DNA of 34,626 nt from Oscillospiraceae bacterium (GTDB lineage Bacteria; Bacillota; Clostridia; Oscillospirales; CAG-272), in assembly GCA_015064005.1 (NCBI GenBank), contig SVTA01000012.1, positions 1 to 34,626 of the forward strand. The letters are read 5' to 3'. Within the stretch, counting starts at the first letter, position 1; each line of letters begins with the position of its first letter. Both the position numbers and the translations under genes were made by a program. Below the pieces are notes generated by a model, which did not search any database, was not told where the DNA came from, and worked only from the letters and a program-made list of their open reading frames with translations. Below are positions 14,447 through 23,639 of this stretch, one piece after another.

Positions 14447-15825
14447 CAGCGACCTCCCACAGTAATTTTTTTCACGCGAATGAGGGGCTGGCCAACATCG
14501 GTAGGCACGCTACCGGAGGCAGAGCCGCACATTCCCTGACCCGTGGCCAGATTCTGTCCCACCATGTCGATATCCTGCAAGATCTCCGCGCCCGTACCGA
14601 TCAGTGCCGCACCACGTACCGCCTCACAGATCTTACCGTTGCGGACGATATAGCCCTCCTTGACGGAGAAGTTGAACTCACCCGTCAAGGGATTTACGGA
14701 GCCGCCGCCCATTTCCTTGGCGTAAAGGCCGTATTCCATGGATGCAATGATATCCTCATTTTTATCGGGGCCGTTGGCAATAAAGGTATTGGTCATACGG
14801 GAGGTGGGCTCGTAGGTGTAGTTTTCGCGTCTGCCGGCGCCGGTCATGGGCATACCCATGCGGCGGGAGCCGAGACGGTCGATCATATAGCTCTTCAGCA
14901 CGCCGTTTTCAATCAGCACGTTACGAGTAGAGGGCGTTCCCTCGTCATCGATATTGAAGGAGCCCCAGCCGCCGACAATGGTGCCATCGTCAATGGCCGT
15001 TACCTTGGGGTTGGCAATCTGCTGACCGAGCTTGCCGGCCATCTGCGAGGCGCCGATACCAACAGAGGTAGCCTCCAGAGAATGGCCGCAGGCCTCGTGG
15101 AAAATAACGCCACCAAAGCCGTTCTCGATGGCCACCGTCATGGTGCCGGCGGGGCAGTATACCGCGCCGAGATTGGTCAGCGCCTGCTTTGCAGCGCGCT
15201 CACCGATATATTTGGGCGTAACGGTGTCGAAGAACTCCACACCCACGCCGCCGCCCGGGCCAAAGAAGCCGGACTGATTCTCGCTGCCGTCACTGGCAAC
15301 GGCGGAAACCGCAAGACGCGTTCTGATCTTGCGATCCTCGCGGCAAAGCCCCTCGGTATTCGCCACCAGAATGGAACGGTCGGTATCAAGATAAGATCCC
15401 TCCACCTGCACTATTTTTTCATCAATCGCGGAGGCGGCACCACAGGCAGCGCGCAGGATATCTGCCTTTTCCTTGGTAGGCACGTCATCGGGATAATGCT
15501 TGATCTGCTGACGGTTCACCACCACATCGGGGGTGAGACTGATGCAGCGCTTGCCATTTCCCTCCCCTGCGGCACCTGCCACAGCGGCAGCGCAGGAAAG
15601 GAGTCCCTCACGGCTGGTATCGGAGGTGGAGGCGTAGTAGGTCTTCGTGCCGCAGAATACGCGGATGCCAACGCCGGAGATCACCTGATCGCGGATCGAC
15701 TCCACCTTGCCGGAAACATAATTCACGCGGGTAATGTGCTCGCGCTCGGCAAAGACCTCAGCAAAATCGCCGCCGGTAGAAACGGCAATTGAGAGGAGGT
15801 CGCTTAACAGTTCTTTGTTTATCAT
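14446..15825 (-). CDS. tldD: TldD metallopeptidase catalytic subunit
   Basis: A 459-aa cytoplasmic protease subunit. The zinc motif HEACGH (about residues 243-248, in GVIFHEACGHSLEA) is intact. The C-terminal glycine-rich block (ILQDIDMVGQNLATGQGMCG) is typical of TldD. AAGGAG precedes the ATG at 15825. It lies 33 bp after tgt and overlaps pmbA by one base. No ribosomally made peptide gene or toxin-antitoxin pair is adjacent, so its natural substrate here is not evident; a general peptide-clearing role is the default. Confidence 0.95.
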   Translation of the reverse strand: MINKELLSDLLSIAVSTGGDFAEVFAEREHITRVNYVSGKVESIRDQVISGVGIRVFCGTKTYYASTSDTSREGLLSCAAAVAGAAGEGNGKRCISLTPDVVVNRQQIKHYPDDVPTKEKADILRAACGAASAIDEKIVQVEGSYLDTDRSILVANTEGLCREDRKIRTRLAVSAVASDGSENQSGFFGPGGGVGVEFFDTVTPKYIGERAAKQALTNLGAVYCPAGTMTVAIENGFGGVIFHEACGHSLEATSVGIGASQMAGKLGQQIANPKVTAIDDGTIVGGWGSFNIDDEGTPSTRNVLIENGVLKSYMIDRLGSRRMGMPMTGAGRRENYTYEPTSRMTNTFIANGPDKNEDIIASMEYGLYAKEMGGGSVNPLTGEFNFSVKEGYIVRNGKICEAVRGAALIGTGAEILQDIDMVGQNLATGQGMCGSASGSVPTDVGQPLIRVKKITVGGR

Positions 15826-15858
15826 AATCGCTCCTTATAAGAGTTATTTTCATTCAAA

Positions 15859-17001
15859 TCAGTCCGGATGACGCTCGCCGAGGATCAGGCGGTATTTCTG
15901 ATAAAAGCTCTCGAAATAATCGCCGTCCAGCGCGTCGCGGATCTTTTGGGTAAGATCGTTGTAAAAATACAGATTGTGCGTAACCGCAAGCCGCATACCA
16001 AGGGATTCCTTCGCCTTCAAAAGATGGCGAATATAGGAACGGGAGTAGTGCCGGCAGGTGGGGCAGTTGCAGCTCTCGTCAATGGGACGGGGATCGCGGG
16101 CATATTTCTCATTCATCAGTGTGATCTTACCGTGCCAGGTAAAGAGACTGCCGTGACGGGCGTTGCGGCTGGGCATCACGCAGTCAAAAAAGTCCACACC
16201 CAAATGCACCGCCTCCAGAATATTGCAGGGGGTGCCCACGCCCATCAGATAGCGGGGCTTATTTTCCGGCATGTGGGGCTCTACCGCGTCGATGATGCGA
16301 TACATTTCCTCGGTTTCCTCGCCTACGGCAAGACCGCCGATGGCGTAGCCGTCCAGATCCAGCTCTCTGATCTGCTGCATGTGGCGCACGCGCAAATCCT
16401 CGTACACACCTCCCTGATTAATGCCAAACAGCATCTGATGCTTGTTGATGGTATCAGGCAGGCTATTGAGGCGTTCCATTTCCGCCTTGCAGCGTACAAG
16501 CCAGCGGTAAGTGCGGGCAATGGAGTCCTCCACGTATTTATAGGGCGCAGGATTCTCAATGCACTCGTCAAAAGCCATGGCAATGGTGGAGGCGAGGTTG
16601 GATTGAATCTGCATGCTCTCCTCCGGCCCCATGAAAATGCGCTTGCCGTCCACGTGAGAGGCAAAGCGTACGCCCTCCTCGGTAATCTTGCGCAGCTGGG
16701 CAAGAGAAAATACCTGAAATCCGCCGCTGTCGGTGAGAATGGGCTTTTTCCAATTCATAAACCTATGCAGGCCGCCCATCTCCTTGATCAGCCCGTCACC
16801 GGGACGAATGTGCAGGTGGTAGGTATTGGAAAGCTCCACCTGACAGTTGATCTCCTCCAGCTCCACGGTGGATACACCGCCCTTGATGGCGGCACAGGTG
16901 CCCACGTTCATAAACACGGGAGTTTGGATATCACCGTGTACCGTATGCAGAACACCGCGTCGGGCGCGGCCATCCTTCTTTTTCAATTCATAATGTGACA
17001 T
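15859..17001 (-). CDS. tgt: tRNA-guanine transglycosylase
   Basis: A 380-aa enzyme that swaps guanine-34 for preQ1 in tRNAs with GUN anticodons, the first tRNA-bound step of queuosine synthesis. The ATG at 17001 (MSHYELKKKDG) is the family start, with AAAGGA upstream; a longer frame from 17109 overlaps mutL and is rejected. Visible are DSGGFQVFSL with the general-base Asp (about residue 91), FDCVMPSRNARHG with the nucleophile Asp (about 269), and zinc ligands CNCPTC plus a following His near 307-340. It lies 43 bp after mutL. queA, the usual partner gene, is not in the window. Confidence 0.97.
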   Translation of the reverse strand: MSHYELKKKDGRARRGVLHTVHGDIQTPVFMNVGTCAAIKGGVSTVELEEINCQVELSNTYHLHIRPGDGLIKEMGGLHRFMNWKKPILTDSGGFQVFSLAQLRKITEEGVRFASHVDGKRIFMGPEESMQIQSNLASTIAMAFDECIENPAPYKYVEDSIARTYRWLVRCKAEMERLNSLPDTINKHQMLFGINQGGVYEDLRVRHMQQIRELDLDGYAIGGLAVGEETEEMYRIIDAVEPHMPENKPRYLMGVGTPCNILEAVHLGVDFFDCVMPSRNARHGSLFTWHGKITLMNEKYARDPRPIDESCNCPTCRHYSRSYIRHLLKAKESLGMRLAVTHNLYFYNDLTQKIRDALDGDYFESFYQKYRLILGERHPD

Positions 17002-17044
17002 AATGATCCTTTCGGTGTCGGGAGAACAGCCCGACCGCGTATTT

Positions 17045-19009
17045 TTAAGTGCGCTTGAACTGCCGATCAATAGCAGCGTGAGAAAGCTCCATCGCCACGG
17101 GCCTGCCATGGGGGCAGACGGTGATATCCGGCAGCGCCATCAGCTTTTTACAGAGCCATTCGATATGCTCCGGTGGGTATTCCCTTCCCGCTTTGATGGC
17201 AGCCTTACAGGCACCCTGATATAGCGCCTTTTCAAAGAGAATATCACGGGAAAGCGCGGCACTGCCGCTTTCCTCGGCCAAGGTCACCGGCAAAGAGGTC
17301 AGCAGCTCCGCCGCCGCGGCAGGCTCCAGCCCCTCCGGGATCTCACTGACACTGACGGCATGGCTTTTGGCCGTAAAGGCAAAGCCGATGGCCTCTACCT
17401 CAGCGCGGTAAGCCTCCAGCAGCCCCACGTCCTCTACGGACAGCGAGATCTGCATGGGCAGCATCAGAATTTGCGTGGCGTCGGTACGCTCCCGCATCCG
17501 CGCCCGCAGCTCCTCAAACAGCACACGCTCGTGAGCGGCGTGCTTATCAATGAGCAGCAGCTTGTCGTCACATTCCACGATTACGTAGGCGTGAAACGCC
17601 TCGCCAATGATGCGCCAAACGGGAGCGGCAGCCGGTACCGGCGCAGGCGCCTGCTCGGTAGCGGATATACAGGAAGGCTCCGGCTCCTTTTGCGGCGCGG
17701 GAACCGATACGGGGACAGGTGTCGAGGTTTCCGCAGACGTAGCAAGGCCAGGCCGGGGAATGGGCGTTGTGTGCGCTGTTTCCCCGCTTTCTGTGACGCC
17801 TCGATAAGCGCTGGGGGCAGCAAGGCCGCCCTTGGAGGCACCGCCGTACTGATTGGCATACGCCGCCGCGCTCATGCGCGTAAAAGCCTCCTGGGGTCTG
17901 GCCGGGGTATGATCAATGGTGATCTGCCTTGCGGCAAGCGATTCCCGCTTGCCCTCCTCAATGGGCGCAAAAGCGTTGGCGGCACCGGGAGTGGGCTTCA
18001 GCTGTAGATCAGGACGCGTTTCGTTAGCCTCCAGCGCCGTGCGCACAGCAGAATACACCGCCTCAAAAACCGGACGCTCATTGGAGAACTTCACCTCGAG
18101 CTTAGCAGGATGCACATTCACATCCACCGCTGCGGGATTGATCTTGATATTCAGCACACAGCACGGAAATTTTTCCGGCGGGATGTAAGAGGTATATGCC
18201 TGCTCCAGCGCCGCTGCGGCCGTACGGCAGTTGACATATCTGCCGTTGATAAAGAAATTTTCATAATTGCGCTTGGGGCGCACGTTATCAGAGCGGCCAA
18301 TGAAGCCCTCCACGGTAATGCCCTCCCCTTCGCCTCGCACGGGAAGCATGCGCTGCACGAAATCCCGGCCGAATACCGCATACATCGCGGAGCGCAGATT
18401 GCCGTCTCCGGCGGTATCCAGCTTCATATTGCCGTCAATGATCAGACGAATGGCAATGTCCGGGCGGGAGAGCGCGATCTTCTCCACGTATGTGGTGACG
18501 GCAATGGCCTCGGAAACGTCCTTTTTGAGGAATTTTCTTCTTGCCGGCACGTTGCCAAAGAGATTCTCCACGATCACCGTGGTACCGACAGGACATCCCT
18601 GCTCGGTGATGCCGATGATCTCCCCGCCCTTCGCCTCCAGCTTGGAGCCGTAAGGCGCGTCCGCAGTACGGGTGATGATGCGAAGATCGGATACCGAGGC
18701 AATGGCGGCCAGCGCCTCGCCACGGAAGCCGAGGGTCTCGATACCGTCAAGATCTGCGGCATCCTTTATCTTACTGGTAGCGTGGCGGCGAATGGCCACG
18801 GGCAGATCCTCTGCCGACATGCCGGAGCCGTTATCCGCTACGCGCATAAAGCTGACGCCGCCATGCTGGATCTCCACCGTCACCCGCGTGGCGCCGGCGT
18901 CAATGGCATTTTCCAGCAGCTCCTTGATGACGGAGGCGGGTCTGTCCACAACCTCACCTGCGGCAATCAGATTGGCAACCGCGAAGGAAAGTACGTTTAT
19001 CCTTCCCAT
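17045..19009 (-). CDS. mutL: DNA mismatch repair protein MutL (endonuclease type)
   Basis: A 654-aa protein that links mismatch recognition by MutS to strand incision. The GHKL ATPase domain fills the first third: ELLENAIDAGAT, VADNGSGM, RHATSKI and GFRGEALAAIASV. A long Pro/Ala-rich linker follows (about 340-470). The C-terminal dimer domain has DKHAAHERVLFEE (about 485-497), a match to the DQHAxxExxxxE endonuclease motif with Lys for Gln. ACKAAIKAG and CPHGRP supply further metal ligands, so this is a nicking MutL, as in bacteria without MutH. A perfect AAGGAGGTGA lies before the ATG. It starts 12 bp after mutS. Confidence 0.97.
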   Translation of the reverse strand: MGRINVLSFAVANLIAAGEVVDRPASVIKELLENAIDAGATRVTVEIQHGGVSFMRVADNGSGMSAEDLPVAIRRHATSKIKDAADLDGIETLGFRGEALAAIASVSDLRIITRTADAPYGSKLEAKGGEIIGITEQGCPVGTTVIVENLFGNVPARRKFLKKDVSEAIAVTTYVEKIALSRPDIAIRLIIDGNMKLDTAGDGNLRSAMYAVFGRDFVQRMLPVRGEGEGITVEGFIGRSDNVRPKRNYENFFINGRYVNCRTAAAALEQAYTSYIPPEKFPCCVLNIKINPAAVDVNVHPAKLEVKFSNERPVFEAVYSAVRTALEANETRPDLQLKPTPGAANAFAPIEEGKRESLAARQITIDHTPARPQEAFTRMSAAAYANQYGGASKGGLAAPSAYRGVTESGETAHTTPIPRPGLATSAETSTPVPVSVPAPQKEPEPSCISATEQAPAPVPAAAPVWRIIGEAFHAYVIVECDDKLLLIDKHAAHERVLFEELRARMRERTDATQILMLPMQISLSVEDVGLLEAYRAEVEAIGFAFTAKSHAVSVSEIPEGLEPAAAAELLTSLPVTLAEESGSAALSRDILFEKALYQGACKAAIKAGREYPPEHIEWLCKKLMALPDITVCPHGRPVAMELSHAAIDRQFKRT

Positions 19010-19021
19010 GCATTCACCTCC

Positions 19022-21613
19022 TTACTGTAATCTTTTCTTCAAATCGAACAGGAATGTCATTGCCTCGTAGGGTGAGAGCGTATTGATATCCGTATTTTTC
19101 AGCTCCTCAATGATCTGCTCGTTCACGCAATCCTCCATGGTGATCAGTGCGTCATCCGTTTTTTTCACGGCATCGGGGGAAGGCGCGCGCAGCACGCGGG
19201 CGGTTTCCTCTACCTCGGCCAGCACCTCCTTGGCGCGGCGAATGACCTCCTGGGGCAGTCCCGCCAGCTTTGCCACCTCGATGCCGTAGCTGTCATCGGT
19301 GGAGCCGCGCACGATCTTGCGCAGGAAGGTAATGCTGTCGCCCCGCTTTTTGGCGGCGATGTTATAGTTCACCACACCGGGCATTTCGGCCTCCAGCGAG
19401 GTCAACTCGTGATAATGTGTCGCAAACAGCGTTTTGGCGCCGATCTTGCGGCTGTTGGTGTATTCCACAATGGCGCGGGCAATGCTCATACCGTCAAAGG
19501 TACTGGTACCGCGCCCCACCTCGTCATAAATGATCAGACTGCGGCGGGTAGCATTGCGAAGGATGTATGCCACCTCGTTCATTTCCAGCATAAACGTGGA
19601 TTGGCCGGAGGCAAGGTCATCGGATGCACCCACACGTGTAAAGAGCTTGTCCACGATGCCAATACGCGCTTCTGCCGCAGGCACAAAGGAACCGATCTGC
19701 GCCATCAGCACGATCAGCGCCACCTGCCGCATATAGGTGGATTTACCCGCCATATTGGGACCGGTGATCAGCATCACTCGATTGGCAGCAGTGTCCAGCA
19801 GTGCGTCGTTAGGGACAAAATAGGTATCCCGCACAAACTGCTCCACCACAGGGTGACGCCCGTCCTTGATGCGCACCTCGTCGCCGTTGTCCACCTCTGG
19901 GCGCACGTATTTGTTTTTGGCAGCGACATCCGCGAAAGAGAGATAAACGTCAAGCTCCGCCAAGCGGTTGGCAACGCGCTGAATGCGCTCACCGGCGTCG
20001 GCCACCTTGGCGCGGATCTCCTGGAACAGCTCATACTCGAGGGAGCAGACCTTGTCCGCCGCACCCAGAATGGTGGCCTCCATATCCTTCAGCTCCTCGG
20101 TGATATAGCGCTCACCGTTGGTCAGCGTTTGCTTACGGATATAGGTATCCGGCACCTGATCCACAAAGGACTTCGATACCTCAATATAATAGCCAAAAAC
20201 CTTGTTATAGCCAATTTTCAGCGTACGGATGCCGGTTTTTTCCCGTTCCTCTGCAGCCACTCGATCGATCCAGGATTTGCCGTCGCTCATCACCGAGCGC
20301 AGGTAGTCCACATCGGCATTATAGCCGGGCTTGATCAGTCCCCCCTCGCGCAAAACAAAGGGTGGATTCTCATCGATGGCAGCATCGATCATGCCGTAGA
20401 TATCCGCAAGATCGTCAAGGCCGTCGTAAATGCGGCGCAGCTCCGGATCGCGGCAGGAAGAAAGCAGGCCCCTGATCTCAGGCAAAAGCGCTGCAGTGGT
20501 AGCCACGGCCCGCAGATCCTTGGCGTTGGCTGTGCCGTACACGATACGCGTGATCAGGCGCTCCAGATCCAGCACCCCGGAAAGGGCCGCGCCAATATCC
20601 TCCCGTAGCATAAAGCTGCCGAACAGCTCCTCCACAGCGCCCTGCCTTGCGGCGATCTCGCGGGAGGAAAGCAGCGGATGCTCCACATAGGAGCGCAGCA
20701 GCCGCGCACCGGGGGCGGTATGCGTGCGATCCAGCACCCAAAGCAGCGTGCCTCTCTTTTCCTTGTTGCGAAGCGTCTCTGTCAGCTCCAGATTGCGGCG
20801 GGTGTTGATATCCATATCCATATATTGCCCGTCAGAATAAACGTTCAGCTCCTTGATATAGGAAATGTCGTTGCGCTGCATATCGGCAATATAGTCAAGC
20901 AACGCGCCGACAGCGCTGACCATCGGGCGGGAATCCGCAAAGCCGGTGGGCAGCCGATCTCCAAACTGACGCTGCACGCGCTCACGGGAAATATCATAAT
21001 CAAAGCGGCGCCCCTCGTTATCCGAAAGCATCGCGCCCACGCGGTTCTGCACGAATTCCGCGATCACCATTGCGTCCTCACGGGGCAGATCCACGATCAC
21101 CTCGCTGGGGGCATAGGTGCCAAGCTCGCTCTGCAGCCTTGCCAGCATATTATCACCGGAGATTTCGGTCACAGAAACCTCGGCGGTGGAAACGTCCGCA
21201 AAGCAAAGACCAAAGGAGGCCTCGCCAAGACAGAGTGCGCAGATGTAGTTGTTTTTCTTCTCCGTGAGCATGCTGGGCTCCAAAAGCGTACCCGGCGTAA
21301 CGATCCGCACGATGTCACGCTTCACCAGCCCCTTGGCCTTGGAGGGATCCTCCATCTGCTCACAGATGGCCACCTTATAGCCCTTCTCAATGAGCCGGGC
21401 GATATAGCCCTCAGAGCTGTGAAACGGAATGCCGCACATAGGGGCACGCTCCGCCTCACCGCAGTCTCTGCCGGTCAGCGTCAGCTCCAGCTCGCGGGAT
21501 GCGGTCTTCGCATCCTCGAAAAACATTTCGTAAAAGTCACCCAACCGGTAAAATACCAGGTAATCTTTATACTGATTTTTAATTTCAAAATACTGTTCCA
21601 TCATTGGTGTCAT
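19022..21613 (-). CDS. mutS: DNA mismatch repair protein MutS
   Basis: An 863-aa mismatch-recognition ATPase of full MutS1 length. The N-terminal mismatch-binding motif is in RLGDFYEMFFEDA (Phe and Glu of FxE). Connector, lever and clamp domains follow. The ABC-type ATPase has Walker A GPNMAGKSTYMRQ (about 615-627), Walker B IIYDEVGRGTST and the ATHYHEL switch. AAGGAG lies 8 nt before the ATG. It sits between the ylbF-like gene (40 bp) and mutL (12 bp), a conserved order in Clostridia. All key residues are intact, so there is no sign of a mutator state. Confidence 0.98.
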   Translation of the reverse strand: MTPMMEQYFEIKNQYKDYLVFYRLGDFYEMFFEDAKTASRELELTLTGRDCGEAERAPMCGIPFHSSEGYIARLIEKGYKVAICEQMEDPSKAKGLVKRDIVRIVTPGTLLEPSMLTEKKNNYICALCLGEASFGLCFADVSTAEVSVTEISGDNMLARLQSELGTYAPSEVIVDLPREDAMVIAEFVQNRVGAMLSDNEGRRFDYDISRERVQRQFGDRLPTGFADSRPMVSAVGALLDYIADMQRNDISYIKELNVYSDGQYMDMDINTRRNLELTETLRNKEKRGTLLWVLDRTHTAPGARLLRSYVEHPLLSSREIAARQGAVEELFGSFMLREDIGAALSGVLDLERLITRIVYGTANAKDLRAVATTAALLPEIRGLLSSCRDPELRRIYDGLDDLADIYGMIDAAIDENPPFVLREGGLIKPGYNADVDYLRSVMSDGKSWIDRVAAEEREKTGIRTLKIGYNKVFGYYIEVSKSFVDQVPDTYIRKQTLTNGERYITEELKDMEATILGAADKVCSLEYELFQEIRAKVADAGERIQRVANRLAELDVYLSFADVAAKNKYVRPEVDNGDEVRIKDGRHPVVEQFVRDTYFVPNDALLDTAANRVMLITGPNMAGKSTYMRQVALIVLMAQIGSFVPAAEARIGIVDKLFTRVGASDDLASGQSTFMLEMNEVAYILRNATRRSLIIYDEVGRGTSTFDGMSIARAIVEYTNSRKIGAKTLFATHYHELTSLEAEMPGVVNYNIAAKKRGDSITFLRKIVRGSTDDSYGIEVAKLAGLPQEVIRRAKEVLAEVEETARVLRAPSPDAVKKTDDALITMEDCVNEQIIEELKNTDINTLSPYEAMTFLFDLKKRLQ

Positions 21614-21653
21614 GGTACAGTCTCCTTTTCCGGTCAGATTTGATCAACGTTCA

Positions 21654-22040
21654 TCAATGGCAGCCGCCACAGGTAGAGCAATCATGGGTGCAGCCGCCGG
21701 GCTCCTCCCCACTGATCTGAGTGGAGATGGTATTGTTGACAGCCTCCATCAGAGCGTTCACGGCCTCCTGGGCCTCCTCCAGCTCCTTGTACACGGCAAG
21801 GCCGGTGATCTCGTTGTAAAGCTCCTCAACACGCGCCTGGATCTGCTCAATGGCAGCATCGTCGCGATCCTCCTTGGCAGCCTCGTTTTGAATAGCCTGC
21901 TGCTGCACGGCGTATTCCATCGAAAGTCTGTTCACGTCCTCGTCAGCCTCATAGGCGCGGTGTGCCTGCTCCAGACGAACCAGACGCTCGTCCTCCTTCA
22001 GCTTTCTGCCAAGCTCGGCAGCAAGTTCAAAAATTTCCAT
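21654..22040 (-). CDS. YlbF/YmcA-family regulator with C-terminal Cys cluster
   Basis: A 128-aa, mostly helical, highly charged cytoplasmic protein of the YlbF (Com_YlbF, formerly DUF964) family. In Bacillus, YlbF, YmcA and YaaT form a complex that binds [4Fe-4S] clusters and affects RNase Y, mRNA turnover and sporulation/biofilm control. Here the body (residues 1-108) is followed by a short tail GGCTHDCSTCGGCH with Cys117, 121, 124 and 127 plus His, a likely Fe-S or zinc site. It lies between miaB, itself an Fe-S enzyme (27 bp), and mutS (40 bp). No YmcA or YaaT gene is in the window, so a shared complex is inference. Confidence 0.85.
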   Translation of the reverse strand: MEIFELAAELGRKLKEDERLVRLEQAHRAYEADEDVNRLSMEYAVQQQAIQNEAAKEDRDDAAIEQIQARVEELYNEITGLAVYKELEEAQEAVNALMEAVNNTISTQISGEEPGGCTHDCSTCGGCH

Positions 22041-22067
22041 GGTATATTCCTTTCTGTTGATGGATTG

Positions 22068-23495
22068 TTATTTGATCACCGTGCCGTAAAGCGCAAAGGC
22101 CTCGGCGCGATCCACACGCACGGAAAGCCATGTGCCCTCGGGGGCGGGCTCCTCAAAGAATACAATTTTATTTTGCGGTGTGCGTCCATTGTAGATGTCC
22201 GAATTCTTTTTGCTGACACCGTCGCACAGCACGCGCTGCACCGTGCCCGTCAGCGGCGTGTTTTGCTCGGCCGCGATCTCGGCTTGCAAGGCGAGCAGAC
22301 GATCAAAACGGGCATTTTGTACCTCGCGCGGGATCTGCTGCGGCATTTCGGCAGCAGGGGTTCCCTTGCGGGGAGAGTAGATAAAGGAAAAGATCATATC
22401 AAACCGTGCCCGCCGAAGCATGGCGAGCGTGTCCTCAAAATCCGCCTCGCTCTCACCGGGGAAGCCCACGATAATATCCGAGGTCACGGCGATATCCGGC
22501 ATTTTCTCCCGCATATAGTCAAGGATCTCCAGATATTGCGCCCGATCGTAGTGTCGGTTCATCCGACGCAGGATCTCATCGCTGCCGGACTGCAGCGGCA
22601 AATGGAAGCTGTGCGCGATATGCTTCCCCGCCGCCATCACGTCCACCAGCTTTTTGGTGGCATCCTTCGGGTGGCTGGTCATAAAATGCAGCATATGATC
22701 GCCGGGAATGCGATCAAGCTCCCGGAGCAGATCGGCAAAGTCGTAGCCGTCTGCGCGCCCCTTACCGTAGGAGTTCACGTTCTGTCCAAGTAAGGTGATA
22801 TCCTTATATCCCGCCTCCACAAGCTCTTGCACCTCGCGGATCACGTCGGCAGGCTCACGGCTCCGCTCCCTGCCCCGCACGTAGGGCACGATGCAGTAGG
22901 AGCAGAAATTATTGCACCCGTACATAATGCTGACGTAGGCACGGTAGCCACTTGCCCGCTGAATGGGAAGCCCCTCGGCCACCGTCAGCTCCTCCTCGCC
23001 CTTGAAAAGACGCTTCCCTCGCGCCTGTACCTCGGCAAGATACTGCGGCAAGCGATACAGCACCGAGGTACAGAGCACAAAGCTCACGTAGGGATAGCTT
23101 TTCTGCAGCTGGGAGCGCCGATGCTCCTGCGCCACCATGCAGCCGCACACACCGATGATCAGGTGCGGATTTTGCTCCTTCAGATGCTTAAACTGGCCAA
23201 TGATGGAAAGCGCCCGCTTTTCCGCGTGCTCCCGGATGGCACAGGTGTTGACGAGGATGAGGTCGGCATTTGCCGGATCATCTGTTCCCTCGTAGCCCAT
23301 CTGCAGCGCCATACCCAGCAGCTTTTCGCTATCTGCCTCATTTTGCTGGCATCCAAAGGTCAACACGTGACACCGTGGAGCGCGCCCCTCCCGCAGGGCG
23401 AAATCCGACGTCCACGCCTTGACGGATTCGATAAAGGGCGCCATATCCGCCGCGGATGCGGGGATGACCTCGGTTTTCATTGCGTTCTCGTTCAT
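22068..23495 (-). CDS. miaB: tRNA-2-methylthio-N6-dimethylallyladenosine synthase
   Basis: A 475-aa radical-SAM methylthiotransferase that converts i6A37 to ms2i6A37 in tRNAs reading U-starting codons. The ATG at 23495 (MNENAMKTEV) has AAGGAG 6 nt upstream; frames opening further 5' run across the promoter. The N-terminal UPF0004 domain has the three cluster-binding Cys in TFGCQQNEADS, NTCAIREHAE and GVCGCM. The radical-SAM cluster motif is CNNFCSYC (about 190-197), with IVPYVRGRERSR after it, and a TRAM domain closes the protein. It is the first gene behind a clear promoter and probably leads the miaB-ylbF-mutS-mutL-tgt-tldD-pmbA run. Confidence 0.97.
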   Translation of the reverse strand: MNENAMKTEVIPASAADMAPFIESVKAWTSDFALREGRAPRCHVLTFGCQQNEADSEKLLGMALQMGYEGTDDPANADLILVNTCAIREHAEKRALSIIGQFKHLKEQNPHLIIGVCGCMVAQEHRRSQLQKSYPYVSFVLCTSVLYRLPQYLAEVQARGKRLFKGEEELTVAEGLPIQRASGYRAYVSIMYGCNNFCSYCIVPYVRGRERSREPADVIREVQELVEAGYKDITLLGQNVNSYGKGRADGYDFADLLRELDRIPGDHMLHFMTSHPKDATKKLVDVMAAGKHIAHSFHLPLQSGSDEILRRMNRHYDRAQYLEILDYMREKMPDIAVTSDIIVGFPGESEADFEDTLAMLRRARFDMIFSFIYSPRKGTPAAEMPQQIPREVQNARFDRLLALQAEIAAEQNTPLTGTVQRVLCDGVSKKNSDIYNGRTPQNKIVFFEEPAPEGTWLSVRVDRAEAFALYGTVIK

Positions 23496-23529
23496 GGCAT
23501 ACTCCTTCATCATACTATCATAGACTAAT

Positions 23530-23558
23530 ATTATACTATTAAATAAAGAAAAAGTCAA
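23530..23558 (-). promoter_or_regulatory. Promoter of the miaB-pmbA gene run
   Basis: Minus-strand TTGACT (23553-23558), a 17-nt spacer and TATAAT (23530-23535). The start is near 23523, about 28 nt before the miaB ATG. No comparably good promoter was noticed in the short gaps between the next six genes. Confidence 0.85.
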
Positions 23559-23591
23559 TAGAGAAGCCGGAAAACCGTTGCAATTTTTTAC

Positions 23592-23619
23592 AAAAAAACG
23601 CCGCGCCCTCGGCGCGGCG
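23592..23619 (-). terminator. Intrinsic terminator after topB
   Basis: CGCCGCGCC (23599-23607) and GGCGCGGCG (23611-23619) form a perfect 9-bp GC stem with a 3-nt loop. On the minus strand it is followed by T7. It closes the HAD-rqcH-topB operon, 20 bp after the topB stop. Confidence 0.92.
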
Positions 23620-23639
23620 AAAATGATGATGCGGCACGG

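Noticed and set aside
14104-15792. A 562-codon open frame on the plus strand
   Set aside because: It is antisense to tldD and part of pmbA, whose overlapping start/stop and HEACGH motif are convincing on the minus strand.
17002-17109. N-terminal extension of Tgt by 36 residues
   Set aside because: It overlaps the mutL 3' end, and the family start MSHYELKK lies at 17001.
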